This document shows positions 34,035-46,010 of a stretch of DNA of 64,000 nucleotides, in pieces. The notes under the pieces were generated by a model. It did no database searches and was not told the DNA's origin. It saw only the letters and a list, made by a program, of their open reading frames with translations. The stretch is from Actinoplanes utahensis (GTDB lineage Bacteria > Actinomycetota > Actinomycetes > Mycobacteriales > Micromonosporaceae), in the NCBI RefSeq assembly GCF_016862455.1, contig NZ_BOMZ01000026.1, positions 168,040 through 232,039 on the forward strand, read 5' to 3'. A program made the position numbers and the translations under genes. The first letter of the stretch is position 1, and each line of letters begins with the position of its first letter.

Positions 34035-35732
34035 ATGCAGCGACGAAATCTTCTCGCGCTCGCCGTGGCGGGCGTGCTCGCCGGCGGCGGCCTGACCGCG
34101 TGCAGCGACTCACCCAACGCTCAGAACAAGAGCAACGCGGAGAACGGCGCGGCCTCCGGCTTCCTGTCGATCGGCATGCCGAACAGCACCCAGACCGAGA
34201 ACAACAACCCGTTCATCGGCTCGTCCTCGGCGACGAACCTCGGTTACCGCTGGATGATCTACGAGCCCCTCGGCCAGTGGAACAACACCAAGCCGGACCA
34301 GCCGCTGAAGCCGTGGCTGGCCAGCGAGATCACGTGGTCGGCCGACTGGAAGACGGTGGACCTCACCATCCGCGACGGCGCGACCTGGTCCGACGGCAAG
34401 CCGGTGACCGCCGAGGACGTCGTGTTCACCCACACGATGATCCGGGACAGCAAGGACGGCGCGCTCAACATCTACGCCATCCCGTACGACCAGATCACCG
34501 CCGAGGGCAACAAGGTCAAGATGACCTTCAAGTCGTCGCAGTTCACCACGCACCACAAGCTCATCGGGCAGACCCCGACGGTGCCGAAGCACATCTGGTC
34601 GACGATCGCCGACCCGGCCACCGACACCATCAAGACCCCGGTCGGCAGCGGCCCGTACAAGCTGAAGACCTGGAGCCAGACCGGCATCATCCTGGAGGCC
34701 CGGGACAGCGGGTACTGGCAGGAGCTGCCGAAGGTCAAGGAACTGCGGTACACCTCGTACTCCGGCAACGACACCACGCTGACCGCACTGGCCAGCGGCC
34801 AGGCCGAGTGGAGCTTCGTCTTCATCCCGGACTACGAGCAGACCTTCATCGCCAAGGACCCGGCCAACCACAAGGTCACGGCGCCGGGCGTGCTGGGCAT
34901 CCACGGCCTGTACATCAACACCACCCGCAAGCCGTTCGACGACCCCAAGCTGCGCCAGGCCATGAACATGGTCGTCAACCGGGCGGACATCTTCAAGCAG
35001 GCCGAGGCCGGCTACTTCCACCCGGAGATCAAGAGCGTCACCGGCCTACCGGACGGCGCGGGTGACCCGTACATCACCGACGAGTACAAGGGCAAGACCT
35101 TCTCGGTCGACGTCGAGGGCGCGAAGACCCTGCTGACCGGTGCGGGCTACAAGCTCGAGGGCGACGTGCTGAAGGACAAGACCGGCAAGCCGGTCACGAT
35201 CAAGCTGACCGCCCCGGCGCCGTGGTCGGACTATCAGACCTCGCTGGAGATCATCAAGGACAACTTCGCCAAGATCGGCATCGCGGCGACGGTGGAGAAG
35301 CCGAACCAGAACGTCTGGGACACCAACGTGCAGAAGGGCGACTTCGACGCCACGATGCGGTGGACCAACGGTGGCTCGACCCCGTTCGACATCTACCAGA
35401 CCGCGATGGACGGCGACCTCTACAAGCCGATCGGCACCACCGCCCAGCAGGGCAACTTCGGCCGGTTCCAGAGCCCGGAGGCGACCGCGGCGCTGAAGGC
35501 GTACTCGAACGCGACCGACGACGCGGCCCGCAAGACCGCGCTCGCCACGCTGCAGAAGATCTTCGTGGAGCAGGCCCCGATGCTGCCGGTCGGCGCGGAC
35601 AACGTCGGCGCCGCGTACAGCACCAAGAAGTGGGTCGGCTGGCCCACCGCCGAGGACTCCTACGCTCCCGGCCAGCCCACCCAGGCCGGCGCCCTGATGG
35701 TGGTCCTGAACCTCAAGCCCGCCGGCTCCTGA
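34035..35732 (+). CDS. ABC transporter solute-binding lipoprotein (family 5, Opp/Dpp/oligosaccharide type)
   Basis: A 565-residue lipoprotein. Lipobox GLTAC puts the lipidated Cys near residue 23. The family 5 signature region [63 protein letters not shown] is clear. Later [33 protein letters not shown] follows the family. Family 5 proteins bind peptides or oligosaccharides; the GH1 and LacI neighbours favour a beta-linked oligosaccharide. GGAG precedes ATG 34035. Lysine and asparagine codons are more frequent than in neighbours, as usual for secreted binding proteins. Confidence 0.93.
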   Translation: MQRRNLLALAVAGVLAGGGLTACSDSPNAQNKSNAENGAASGFLSIGMPNSTQTENNNPFIGSSSATNLGYRWMIYEPLGQWNNTKPDQPLKPWLASEITWSADWKTVDLTIRDGATWSDGKPVTAEDVVFTHTMIRDSKDGALNIYAIPYDQITAEGNKVKMTFKSSQFTTHHKLIGQTPTVPKHIWSTIADPATDTIKTPVGSGPYKLKTWSQTGIILEARDSGYWQELPKVKELRYTSYSGNDTTLTALASGQAEWSFVFIPDYEQTFIAKDPANHKVTAPGVLGIHGLYINTTRKPFDDPKLRQAMNMVVNRADIFKQAEAGYFHPEIKSVTGLPDGAGDPYITDEYKGKTFSVDVEGAKTLLTGAGYKLEGDVLKDKTGKPVTIKLTAPAPWSDYQTSLEIIKDNFAKIGIAATVEKPNQNVWDTNVQKGDFDATMRWTNGGSTPFDIYQTAMDGDLYKPIGTTAQQGNFGRFQSPEATAALKAYSNATDDAARKTALATLQKIFVEQAPMLPVGADNVGAAYSTKKWVGWPTAEDSYAPGQPTQAGALMVVLNLKPAGS

Positions 35733-35737
35733 TCGCG

Positions 35738-35768
35738 GTGGGCGCCCCGGCCGTCCCGGGGCGCCCAC
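35738..35768 (+). terminator. 13-bp stem hairpin between binding protein and ATPase genes
   Basis: GTGGGCGCCCCGG (35738-35750) pairs perfectly with CCGGGGCGCCCAC (35756-35768) around CCGTC. It lies six bases after the binding-protein stop. Such intercistronic hairpins commonly stabilise or partially end transcription so that binding protein exceeds transporter subunits. Confidence 0.8.
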
Positions 35769-35796
35769 CCACACCTCCTGCGCACGAAGGAACTCC

Positions 35797-36867
35797 ATGA
35801 CGTCGACACCCGACGCGAAGGCGCCGGCCGGCGAGGTGGTGCTTGAGGCGATCGGCCTGACCAAGCACTTCCCGGTCCGGCGGCGCCTGCGCGACCTGTT
35901 CTCCCAGCGGCACGACGCGGTCCACGCCGTCGACGACGTGCACCTGACCCTGCGCCGCGGCCAGGTCACGGCACTGGTCGGCGAGTCCGGCTCGGGCAAG
36001 TCCACGGTCGCCCGCCTGCTCGCCCAGCTCTATCCCCGCACCGGCGGGGACATCCGCCTGCACGGGGAGTCCACCGCGGTGAAGTCCGGCGCGGCCTTCC
36101 GCCGGTACTGCGCCCGCGTGCAGATGATCTTCCAGGACCCGTTCGCGTCGCTGAACCCGGTGCACACCATCCGGTACCACCTGACCCGGTCCCTGAAGAT
36201 CCACGGCCACGCCGGCCGGACCGCCGAGGACCTCGAGAACGCCCTGCACGAGCTGCTCGGCCGGGTCCACCTCACGCCGGCCGAGCGCTACCTGGACAAG
36301 TTCCCGCACGAGCTGTCCGGCGGCCAGCGGCAGCGGGTCGCGATCGCCCGCGCGCTCGGCGCCGAGCCCGAGGCCCTGCTCGCCGACGAGCCGGTGTCCA
36401 TGCTCGACGTGTCGATCCGGCTGGGCATCCTGAACCTGCTGCGCGACCTGAAGGAACGCCTCGACCTGGCGATCCTCTACATCACCCACGACATCGCCTC
36501 GGCCCGCTATTTCGCCGATCAGACCCTGGTGATGTACGCCGGGCGCATGGTCGAGGGCGGCGACAGCGAGACCGTCACCCAGTCGCCGGCGCACCCGTAC
36601 ACCCGGCTCCTGATCGGCTCCGCGCCCGACCCGGACCGGCTGGCCGGCGACACCGACGTGCTGGAGGAGGACCGTGGCGACGGCGAGCCGCCGAGCCTGA
36701 TCCGCCCGCCGTCCGGCTGCCGTTTCCACCCGCGCTGCCCGGTGGCGATGCCCCGCTGCAGCACCGACCTCCCGGTCCCCCTGGAGATCGGCGACCGCCC
36801 CGGGCACTGGGCCGCCTGCTGGCTGTACGACACCAGCGGCACCGAGGTCAGGAAGGTCCCGTCGTGA
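35797..36867 (+). CDS. ABC transporter ATP-binding protein (OppF/DppF type)
   Basis: A 356-residue nucleotide-binding subunit. Walker [11 protein letters not shown]-loop [13 protein letters not shown], signature [15 protein letters not shown], Walker [12 protein letters not shown] and H-loop ITHDIA are intact. The C-terminal [14 protein letters not shown] region is the Opp/Dpp extension that can ligate an Fe-S cluster in relatives. Its stop overlaps the GTG of the first permease gene. Confidence 0.95.
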   Translation: MTSTPDAKAPAGEVVLEAIGLTKHFPVRRRLRDLFSQRHDAVHAVDDVHLTLRRGQVTALVGESGSGKSTVARLLAQLYPRTGGDIRLHGESTAVKSGAAFRRYCARVQMIFQDPFASLNPVHTIRYHLTRSLKIHGHAGRTAEDLENALHELLGRVHLTPAERYLDKFPHELSGGQRQRVAIARALGAEPEALLADEPVSMLDVSIRLGILNLLRDLKERLDLAILYITHDIASARYFADQTLVMYAGRMVEGGDSETVTQSPAHPYTRLLIGSAPDPDRLAGDTDVLEEDRGDGEPPSLIRPPSGCRFHPRCPVAMPRCSTDLPVPLEIGDRPGHWAACWLYDTSGTEVRKVPS

Positions 36868-37844
36868 AGTACTTCCTGCAGCGCCTCGGGTTCTACGTGT
36901 TCACCGCGTGGGCCGCGATCACCCTGAACTTCTTCATCCCCCGGCTGATCCCGGGCGACCCGGTGCAGGCGCTGATCACCAAGTACCAGGGCCAGCTCAG
37001 CAGCCAGGCGATCGAGTCGCTGTACGTGCTGTTCGGCCTGGACGAGAACGGCAGTCTCTGGTCGGACTACGTCGACTACTGGAAGCAGCTGTTCGGCGGT
37101 GACCTCGGGCTGTCCTTCGCGTTCTTCCCGACGCCGGTCTCCGAGGTGCTGGGCGACAGCATCCTGTGGACGCTGATGCTGGTCGGTGTCACCACCATCC
37201 TCAGCTTCGCGATCGGCACCGGGCTGGGCGTGCTGGCCGGCTGGCGGCGCGGTTCGTGGACGGACGGGCTGCTGCCGGTCACCACGTTCCTGTCGTCGGT
37301 GCCGTACTTCTGGCTCGGCATCATCGCGATCTACCTGTTCACCGGGCCGGACAGCTTCTTCCCGTCGGGTGGCGGCGCCGAGGTCGGGCTGGTCCCGGCG
37401 TGGGACGTCTACTTCATCCCGAGCGCCATCCAGCACAGCCTGCTGCCCGCGCTGACCATCCTGGTGTCCTCGGTCAGCGGCTGGATCCTGAGCATGCGCA
37501 ACATGATGGTGACGGTGGCCAGCGAGGACTACATCACCGTGGCGCACGCCAAGGGCCTGCCGGAACGCCGGGTGGCGCTGAGCTACGCGGCCCGCAACGC
37601 GCTGCTGCCCAACGTCTCCGGGTTCGCGCTGTCGCTCGGGTTCATCGTCGGCGGCACGTTCCTCGTGGAGATCGTCTTCTCGTACCCGGGAATCGGTTTC
37701 CAGCTCTTCCAGGCGCTCGGCGCCAACGACTATCCGCTGATGCAGGGCATCTTCCTGATCATCACCATCTCGGTGCTGGTGGCGAACCTGCTGGCGGACA
37801 TCGCCTACCTGCTTCTCGACCCGCGTACCCGCAAGGAGGGCTGA
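36864..37844 (+). CDS. ABC transporter permease (OppB/DppB type)
   Basis: A 326-residue membrane protein with six TM helices. [38 protein letters not shown] is the typical DppB N-terminus, and the EAA loop reads [38 protein letters not shown] 36864 overlaps the ATPase stop (GTGA). The C-terminus is KEG, with the micro-ORF duplication starting four bases after its stop. Confidence 0.95.
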   Translation: MKYFLQRLGFYVFTAWAAITLNFFIPRLIPGDPVQALITKYQGQLSSQAIESLYVLFGLDENGSLWSDYVDYWKQLFGGDLGLSFAFFPTPVSEVLGDSILWTLMLVGVTTILSFAIGTGLGVLAGWRRGSWTDGLLPVTTFLSSVPYFWLGIIAIYLFTGPDSFFPSGGGAEVGLVPAWDVYFIPSAIQHSLLPALTILVSSVSGWILSMRNMMVTVASEDYITVAHAKGLPERRVALSYAARNALLPNVSGFALSLGFIVGGTFLVEIVFSYPGIGFQLFQALGANDYPLMQGIFLIITISVLVANLLADIAYLLLDPRTRKEG

Positions 37845-37848
37845 CGCG

Positions 37849-37941
37849 ATGACCGACCGCACCGAACGGCAGCCGCGTAAGCCAGCCGGAGACCTCGCGC
37901 GTGAGGGCCAGGAGGGCATCGCCAAGGGAGCACAGCGATGA
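37849..37941 (+). CDS. 30-residue micro-ORF, copy 1 of an 89-bp tandem duplication
   Basis: ATG 37849 encodes MTDRTERQPRKPAGDLAREG followed by QEGIAKGAQR and TGA. AAGGAGGG lies just upstream, inside the end of the permease gene. Its TGA overlaps the ATG of copy 2 (ATGA), so it can be translated by coupling. The peptide is strongly charged with no TM. It may be a real leader, or an accident of duplication of a gene start. Confidence 0.5.
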   Translation: MTDRTERQPRKPAGDLAREGQEGIAKGAQR

Positions 37942-38026
37942 CCGACCGCACCGAACGGCAGCCTCGTAAGCCAGCCGGAGACCTCGCGCGTGAGGGCCAG
38001 GAGGGCATCGCCAAGGGAGCACAGCC
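37849..38026 (+). repeat. 89-bp tandem duplication between permease genes
   Basis: Copy 1 is 37849-37937 and copy 2 is 37938-38026. Only two differences are seen by eye, one near base 29 of the unit (CCG/CCT) and one at the last base (G/C). Each copy ends with AAGGGAGCACAG just before an ATG, so every copy carries its own ribosome-binding site and start codon. The unit also holds the palindromic stretch CCTCGCGCGTGAGG. Confidence 0.95.

Positions 38027-38030
<4 letters not shown>
37938..38030 (+). CDS. 30-residue micro-ORF, copy 2
   Basis: ATG 37938 encodes the same peptide as copy 1 except for the last residue (Pro for Arg): MTDRTERQPRKPAGDLAREG then QEGIAKGAQP. AAGGGAG in copy 1 supplies its ribosome site. 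Its TGA overlaps the ATG of the second permease gene (38027), completing a permease, micro-ORF, micro-ORF, permease coupling chain. Confidence 0.5.
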
Positions 38031-40115
<2,085 letters not shown>

Positions 40116-40116
<1 letters not shown>

Positions 40117-41432
40117 TGGACTTCACCTGGGGCGTGGCCACCTCGGCCTATCAGATCGAGGGCGCGGCCGCCGAGGACGGGCGGACCCCGTCGATCTGGG
40201 ACACCTTCAGCCGGGAGGTCGTCGGCGAGACCGGTGACGTGGCCTGCGACCACTACCACCGGATGCCCGAGGACGTGCGGCTGATCAAGAAGCTGGGCGT
40301 GGGCGCCTACCGGTTCTCGACGTCCTGGACGCGGGTGCAGCCGAACGGGCGCGGCCCGGGGAACCCGGCCGGGCTGGCCTTCTACGACCGGCTGGTGGAC
40401 GAACTGCTGGCCAACGGGATCGAGCCGTGGCTGACCCTCTACCACTGGGATCTGCCACAGGAACTGGAGGACGCCGGCGGCTGGACGGCGCGGGACACCG
40501 CGTACCGGTTCGCCGACTACTCCGCCCTCGTCTTCGACCGTCTCCAGGACCGGGTCCGCAACTGGGGGACGGTCAACGAGCCGTGGTGCGTGGCCTATCT
40601 GGGGTACGAGCACGGCGTCTTCGCTCCCGGCCGGCGCGACCCCGCGGCGGCCGTCGCGGCCACCCACCACCTGCTGCTCGCCCACGGGCTGGCCGCCCGG
40701 CTGGTCAAGACCCCCGGCAACTCCGTGAGCATCCCGCTCAACATCGGCACGGCCACCCCCGCGTCGGACGATCCGCTCGACGTCGCGGCGGCGTGGCGGG
40801 CCGACGGCAACGTGGCACGGATCTTCCTGGACCCGATCAGGCACGGCCGCTACCCGGCCGACGTGGTCGAGGATCTCGCGGCGCGCGGCCACCGGCTGCC
40901 GGTCCGCCCCGGAGACATGGAGATCATCGCGGCGCCGATCGACATGCTCGGGGTCAACTTCTACTTCGGGCAGGACTTCGCCGGCCGCGACCTGGACGGC
41001 AACACCGTCGACGCGGCCGGGCGGCCGGTGGTGCGGGAGATCAAACCGGACGTGCCACAGACCGACCTGGGCTGGCCGATCACCCCCGACCGGTTCACCA
41101 CGCTGCTGCTGCGGCTGCACCGCGACTACGGGTACCCGCTGGTGGTGACCGAGAACGGGGCGGTGTTCGAGGACCATCCGGACGCCGGCGGTTTCGTCGA
41201 GGACACCGAGCGGACGGCGTACCTCGCCGCCCACATCGACGCCGTCGGCGCCGCCCGGGCCCTGGGAGCCGACGTGCGCGGCTATTTCGCCTGGTCACTC
41301 ATGGACAACTTCGAGTGGGCGGAGGGTTACGCGAAGCGGTTCGGCCTGGTCCACGTCGATTACCGAACCCAGCGGCGTACGCCGAAACGCAGTGCGCTGT
41401 GGTTCGCCGATCGCCTAACGTCCGCTCCATGA
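40116..41432 (+). CDS. GH1 beta-glucosidase (cytoplasmic)
   Basis: A 438-residue family 1 glycoside hydrolase that removes beta-linked glucose (or another sugar) from imported glycosides. The N-terminal FTWGVATSAYQIEGAAAEDGR, acid/base TVNEPW (Glu155) and nucleophile VTENGA (Glu346) are canonical, as is the C-terminal AWSLMDNFEWAEGYAKRFGLVHVDY. There is no signal peptide. The coupled transporter genes upstream suggest it processes their substrate. Stop overlaps the start of the methyltransferase gene. Confidence 0.95.
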
Positions 41433-42253
41433 CCGACTACCTCGAGATCAACCGGGCGATCTGGGACGAGCGGGCCAAGCCGCACGCCGAGTCGCCCGGT
41501 TATCGAGCCGCCCTGTTCGCCGGCGACCCGGCCCACCTGAGCCAGGTCGTCAGCTTCGACCGGCCCCGGCTCGGCGACATCACCGGACTCCGCGGCGTGC
41601 ACCTGCAATGCCACATCGGCACCGACACCATCTCCCTGGCCCGGCTCGGCGCGACGATGACCGGGCTGGACTTCTCCGGCGCGTCCCTGGCCGAAGCCCG
41701 GGCCATCGCGGCGTCCGCCTCCTGCGAGATCGACTTCGTGCAGAGTGACGTCTACTCCGCCCGGGAAGCCCTCGACGGTGAATTCGACCTGGTCTACACC
41801 GGGATCGGGGCACTCTGCTGGCTGCCCGACGTCAAACGCTGGGCGCAGACCGTGGCATCGCTGCTCGCGCCGGGCGGGCGGCTGTTCATCCGTGAAGGAC
41901 ATCCGGTGCTGTGGGCGCTCGACTACGACCGGACCGACGGCGTGATCGCGCTCGCCGAGCCGTACTTCGAGCAGTCCGAACCGCAGATCTACGACGAGCC
42001 CGGCACCTATGTGGACACCGACCACCGGTTCCAGCACACCGTCACGCACGAATGGAACCATGGGATCGGCGAGATCGTCACCGCGGTCCTGGAAGCCGGG
42101 CTCGTTCTGACCGGGCTCGAAGAACACCAGAGCGTGCCGTGGGACGCGCTGCCCGGCCGGATGCGGCGGCTGCCCGACGGCGAATGGCAGCTCACCGAGC
42201 GTCCCGCGCGGCTGCCGCACACGTACACGCTGCAGGCCCGCAAGCCCGCCTAG
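41429..42253 (+). CDS. SAM-dependent methyltransferase
   Basis: A 274-residue class I methyltransferase. GVHLQCHIGTDTISLARLGATMTGLDFSGASLAEAR is the SAM-binding region (motif I with a Cys-His substitution), followed by FVQSDVYSA, FDLVYTGIGALCWLPDVKRWAQTVASLLAPGGRLFIREGHP. The C-terminal TVTHEWNHGIGEIVTAVLEAGL is typical of this subfamily. ATG 41429 overlaps the GH1 stop (ATGA), so it belongs to the sugar operon transcript, though its role there is unclear. Confidence 0.9.
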   Translation: MTDYLEINRAIWDERAKPHAESPGYRAALFAGDPAHLSQVVSFDRPRLGDITGLRGVHLQCHIGTDTISLARLGATMTGLDFSGASLAEARAIAASASCEIDFVQSDVYSAREALDGEFDLVYTGIGALCWLPDVKRWAQTVASLLAPGGRLFIREGHPVLWALDYDRTDGVIALAEPYFEQSEPQIYDEPGTYVDTDHRFQHTVTHEWNHGIGEIVTAVLEAGLVLTGLEEHQSVPWDALPGRMRRLPDGEWQLTERPARLPHTYTLQARKPA

Positions 42254-42332
42254 GGCCTGCTCGTCTCGCATGCCTGTTTAGTGATCGCCTCCGCCGGGGT
42301 ACCTGCCGCACATCCCCGGTTTGGAGGCTCTC

Positions 42333-42533
42333 ATGCGTATAGGTGCGGTCATCATCGTCCTCTGGCTCGTACTCGGCGCCATCGCCGCTTACGAGCGCGG
42401 CTACTTCTCCGACGCCGACGACGCCAGCTGCGCGAAAGCCGGCACGGTCATCGTCACCACCGTCGCCGGACCGCTCAACTGGATGGGCGTCAACCCCAAG
42501 ATCAAGTGCGACGTCCCGGAGCCCAGCAAGTAA
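42333..42533 (+). CDS. Small single-TM protein (66 aa)
   Basis: MRIGAVIIVLWLVLGAIAAYERGYF forms one TM, followed by DADDASCAKAGTVIVTTVAGPLNWMGVNPKIKCDVPEPSK. Two Cys flank a hydrophobic second stretch. Similar short proteins occur widely in actinomycetes, but the function is unknown. GGAGG lies seven bases upstream of ATG 42333. Confidence 0.75.
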   Translation: MRIGAVIIVLWLVLGAIAAYERGYFSDADDASCAKAGTVIVTTVAGPLNWMGVNPKIKCDVPEPSK

Positions 42534-42669
42534 CCGCCTTCCCACCCGGGCGCCGATCCGCGCTCGTCCACCGTGGACTGTCGTCTCCGGCGCGATATGG
42601 CCACCGCGTGGTCACGACGCCGGACGGCAGCCCTCGATCTCCCGGCCGGCACCCGGGCCGACGAAACCC

Positions 42670-42945
42670 ATGCCCGCCGTCCGGGCGCTCTTCCAGGGCG
42701 CCGGCCGACGGCCCGGCGTGCTCGTCGAACCGACCCTGCTGATCCTCTGGTTCCTTCTCTTCACGCGCCTCCACGCCGCCACGGGCACCGACCTGGCGGC
42801 CGCCGACACCCACGCCCAGGCGCGGCGATCGTGCTGACCACCGGCAACCATTTCGTTCTCGACATCGTGGGGAGCGTCGCGCTGTTCGCCGTCGCCGTCG
42901 TCGCCGCATCGATGTGGGGCCGGCTCGTCGCGCGCCGGCGCCTCA
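42670..42945 (+). pseudogene. PAP2-superfamily remnant with internal deletion and frameshift
   Basis: An N-terminal piece (from ATG 42670: VEPTLLILWFLLFTRLHAAT, then GTDLAAADTHAQA) ends at about 42815, and in another frame the next bases read AIVLTTGNHFVLDIVGSVAL plus a TM-like stretch to WGRLVARRR. This is how PAP2/inositol-phosphotransferase-type membrane proteins begin and end, with TGNH..LD being the last catalytic motif. The central TM helices and first catalytic motif are missing. I infer an internal deletion that left fused ends out of frame. Confidence 0.55.
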
Positions 42946-42983
42946 CTCGATTCCGGCCGCCTCCCACGGGTTCCGGACGTCTG

Positions 42984-43043
42984 GCCCGGCGTTCCGCCCG
43001 GCGATCGGCCCGGCGATCGGCCCGGCGATCGGCCCGGCGATCG
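42984..43043 (+). repeat. Five 12-bp tandem repeats GCCCGGCGATCG
   Basis: Units start at 42984 (degenerate, GTTCC in place of GATCG), 42996, 43008, 43020 and 43032. In the open frame they encode repeated ARRS. The array lies between the PAP2 and aldo/keto-reductase-like remnants and probably arose by slippage in non-coding DNA. Confidence 0.85.
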
Positions 43044-43085
43044 TCGGAGGTCGCCACCGCCGACGCCCTCCGCGGCCGCCACGCC

Positions 43086-43230
43086 GAGGTCATGATCACT
43101 AGCAAGATCCAGATCCCGGACGACGTCGAGGACCTCGCCGCCCACATCCGCCGCGGCCTGCACGCCAGCCTCACCCGTCTGGGCCGCGGCCACCTGGACC
43201 AGTTGGTCCTGCACACCCCGATCCGGCGGG
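43086..43230 (+). pseudogene. Probable aldo/keto-reductase fragment
   Basis: The frame reads EVMITSKIQIPDDVEDLAAH, IRRGLHASLTRLGRGHLDQL, VLHTPIRRA. This matches the aldo/keto reductase segment '.ITSK...I..SL.RLG..H.DL..LH.P', which covers a beta strand and helix before the nicotinamide site. Neither the N-terminal catalytic Asp/Tyr region nor the NADP-binding C-terminus is present. It is a short internal fragment without a start, so a remnant rather than a gene. Confidence 0.45.
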
Positions 43231-43402
43231 CCGGCACCACGCACCCGCACGCCGTAACCGTGACCATCGCATACGGCCCGCAGCCTGCGCTTCGGCCGCA
43301 GCCACCGCCCACCCGTCACCCGTCTCTCGGGGACGGCCGGACTTCGGCGGAGAACAGCCTCACCCGTACCGGAAGAGGGTCTTGCAGTTCGGGGCCGGCG
43401 GT

Positions 43403-43442
43403 GGCCCACGGAGGGATCACGCTTGAGCGCCCTCCGTGGGCC
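43403..43442 (-). terminator. 13-bp stem terminator downstream of parC
   Basis: GGCCCACGGAGGG (43403-43415) and CCCTCCGTGGGCC (43430-43442) pair perfectly around a 14-nt loop, 34 bases after the parC stop on the minus strand. It is the likely end of the parE-parC transcript. Confidence 0.8.
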
Positions 43443-43476
43443 GTCGACGGCCGCGAAACGTCCTACCGTAAGAGGA

Positions 43477-45996
43477 TCAATCCCTCTCGATGAGGTGGCC
43501 GATCAGCTGAGGGCCCATGATGACCGGGTTCCCCGACCCGTCCCGGCGGGCATCCGGCTCGGGCAGTTCCACCGGGTCCCCGGTGTTCGAGGCGCCGACG
43601 GGCCGCGGCCCGACCCATGCGACCACCAGCCGCGTCTCTCCCTTGAGGAACCGCTGCACCCGGACACCGCCGGTGGCACGGCCCTTCGCGGGGTACGACG
43701 CGAACGGCGACATCTTGACCTGCGTCCCGGTCGACGTGACCACCATCGGCTCGCCGTGCTCGTGGTCCGATGTCGGGACCGCGTTGAACGAGATCGCCTC
43801 GGCGTCCGCGGTCAGGTTGACGCCTGCCATGCCGCCGCCCTTGAGGCCCTGTGGCCGCACGAGTTTGGCCGGGAAGCGCAGCAGGTTCGCGTCGGAGGTG
43901 ACGAACACCAGCGATTCCGCGCCGTCGGTGAGCCAGGTCGCCTGCAGGACCTCGTCACCCTCCTTGAGGGTGATCACCTCGAACTCGTCGGACCGGACCG
44001 GCCATTCCGGCGCGCACACCTTGACGATGCCCAGTCGCGTACCGAGGGCGATGCCCGGCGAGTCTCCCGGAACGAGCGGCGCCAGCCCGACGACCTTCTC
44101 CCCGGCCTGCAACGGGACCAGCTCGGACGCGGACATGCCGCCGCGCAGCGAGACCGTCCCGGCTTGTTCGGGGAGGACCGGCAGCGGCAGCACGTCGGTC
44201 TTGAACGCCCGCCCCCGGTTGGTGATGAGCAGGATGCGGCCGCGCGCCGTGGAGTGGATCACCGCGCGGACGGCGTCGTGTTTGACCCGGCCGCTGCGGC
44301 TGCGCGCCTCGGTGGACTCCTCGCTCTCGGCCGCGGTCCGGGCGATCAGCCCGGTGGCGGAGAGGATCACCTGGCAGGGGTCGTCGGCGACCTCGAGCGG
44401 CCCGGCCGGCACCGACGCGGCGAGCACCTCTTTGAGGTCGCCGTCGATGAGTGTGGTCCGCCGGGCGGCACCGAACTCCTTGGCGACGGCGGCGAGCTCG
44501 TCGGAGACGACCTTCTTCAGCACGGTCTCGTCGTCGAGGATGCGGGACAGCTCGGCGATCTCGTTGCGGAGCCGGTCCTGTTCGGCTTCGAGCTCGATCC
44601 GGTCGAAGCGGGTGAGCCGCCGCAACGGTGTGTCGAGGATGTAGGTGGCCTGGATGTCGGAGAGCCCGAAGGAGTCCATCAGCCCGGCCTTGGCGGCGGC
44701 CGCGTCGTCGCTGGCGCGGATCAGCGCGACCACCCGGTCGATGTCGATCAGGGCGATGAGCAGGCCGTCGACCAGGTGCAGGCGGTCCTCGCGCTTGGTG
44801 CGCCGGTACGTCGTACGCCGGGTGACGACCTCGTAGCGGTGCTGGACGAAGACTTCGAGGAGCTCCTTGAGCCCGAGCGTGCGGGGTTGCCCGTCGACGA
44901 GCACCAGGTTGTTGATGCCGAACGAGCTCTCCAGGGGGGTGAGCCGGTAGAGGTCGGCGAGCAGCGCCTGCGGGTTGACGCCGACCTTGCACTCGATGAC
45001 GAGGCGGGTGCCGTGCTCGCGGTCGGTGAGGTCCTTGACGTCCGCGATGCCGACCAGGCGGGCGGCCTGGCGCTGGCCGCGCCGCGGGCCGGAGGTGATC
45101 ATCTTGCCTTTCACCTCGTCGGTGATCGCTTCGATGATCTTCTCGGTGCCGATGCCGTAGGGCAGCTCGGTGACGGTGATGGCCTGCCGGCCGCGGCCGC
45201 CTTCGAGGGGGCCGGTCTGCGCGCGGGCCCGGACGCGGACCACGCCACGGCCGGTCTCGTACGCCCGGCGCACCTCGTCGAGGCCGAGCAGCTGGCCGCC
45301 GGTGGGCAGGTCGGGACCGGGGACGAAGCGCATCAGCTCGTCGAGGCTCGCCTCCGGTTTCTTGATCAGGTGCCGGGCGGCGGCCACGACCTCGCCGAGG
45401 TTGTGCGGGATCATGTTCGTCGCCATCCCGACGGCGATCCCGGACGTGCCGTTGACCAGCAGGTTCGGGAAGGCGGCGGGGAGCACCTTGGGCTCCTGCT
45501 CGGAGCCGTCGTAGGTGGGCTTGAAGTCGACGGTGCCCTCGCCGAGCTCGCCGACGAGCAGCATCGCCTCGCGGGACATGCGTGCCTCGGTGTACCGCGC
45601 GGCGGCGGGGCCGTCGTCGGGTGAGCCGAAGTTGCCGTGCCCGTCGATGAGCGGGGTGTTGAGCGAGAAGTCCTGGGCGAGCCGGACGAGGGCGTCGTAG
45701 ATCGCGACGTCGCCGTGCGGGTGGTACTTACCCATCACGTCGCCGACGACGCGGGCCGACTTCACGTACGGCCGGTCGGGGCGCTGGCCCTGCTCGGACA
45801 TCGACCAGAGGATCCGGCGGTGCACCGGTTTCAGGCCGTCCCGGGCGTCCGGGAGGGCCCGGGAGTGGATGACCGAGTACGCGTACTCCAGGTAGGAGTC
45901 CTCCACCTCGGTGACCAGCGGGTTGTCGATGACCCGGGCGCCGGCCTGGTCGAACGCGGAAAGGTCGACACGTTTCTCGGTTTTGCGGCGTGCCAT
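43477..45996 (-). CDS. parC: DNA topoisomerase IV subunit A
   Basis: An 839-residue type IIA topoisomerase breakage-reunion subunit that decatenates and relaxes DNA with ParE. SYLEYAYSVIHSRALPDARDGLKPVHRRILWSM, KSARVVGDVMGKYHPHGDVAIYDALVRLAQDF and the catalytic Tyr135 in AARYTEARMS are canonical. The C-terminal beta-pinwheel is present but lacks a good GyrA box (QGLKGGGMAG), consistent with topo IV rather than gyrase. ATG 45996 begins MARRKTEKRVD. It follows parE by 14 bases. Confidence 0.92.
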   Translation of the reverse strand: MARRKTEKRVDLSAFDQAGARVIDNPLVTEVEDSYLEYAYSVIHSRALPDARDGLKPVHRRILWSMSEQGQRPDRPYVKSARVVGDVMGKYHPHGDVAIYDALVRLAQDFSLNTPLIDGHGNFGSPDDGPAAARYTEARMSREAMLLVGELGEGTVDFKPTYDGSEQEPKVLPAAFPNLLVNGTSGIAVGMATNMIPHNLGEVVAAARHLIKKPEASLDELMRFVPGPDLPTGGQLLGLDEVRRAYETGRGVVRVRARAQTGPLEGGRGRQAITVTELPYGIGTEKIIEAITDEVKGKMITSGPRRGQRQAARLVGIADVKDLTDREHGTRLVIECKVGVNPQALLADLYRLTPLESSFGINNLVLVDGQPRTLGLKELLEVFVQHRYEVVTRRTTYRRTKREDRLHLVDGLLIALIDIDRVVALIRASDDAAAAKAGLMDSFGLSDIQATYILDTPLRRLTRFDRIELEAEQDRLRNEIAELSRILDDETVLKKVVSDELAAVAKEFGAARRTTLIDGDLKEVLAASVPAGPLEVADDPCQVILSATGLIARTAAESEESTEARSRSGRVKHDAVRAVIHSTARGRILLITNRGRAFKTDVLPLPVLPEQAGTVSLRGGMSASELVPLQAGEKVVGLAPLVPGDSPGIALGTRLGIVKVCAPEWPVRSDEFEVITLKEGDEVLQATWLTDGAESLVFVTSDANLLRFPAKLVRPQGLKGGGMAGVNLTADAEAISFNAVPTSDHEHGEPMVVTSTGTQVKMSPFASYPAKGRATGGVRVQRFLKGETRLVVAWVGPRPVGASNTGDPVELPEPDARRDGSGNPVIMGPQLIGHLIERD

Positions 45997-46010
45997 TGTC
46001 AGCGACCCTC

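Noticed and set aside
42573..43493. A 306-residue intact protein
   Set aside because: It joins pieces of two unrelated families, a 12-bp repeat stretch and antisense parC terminator sequence, with no ribosome site and Arg-rich filler.
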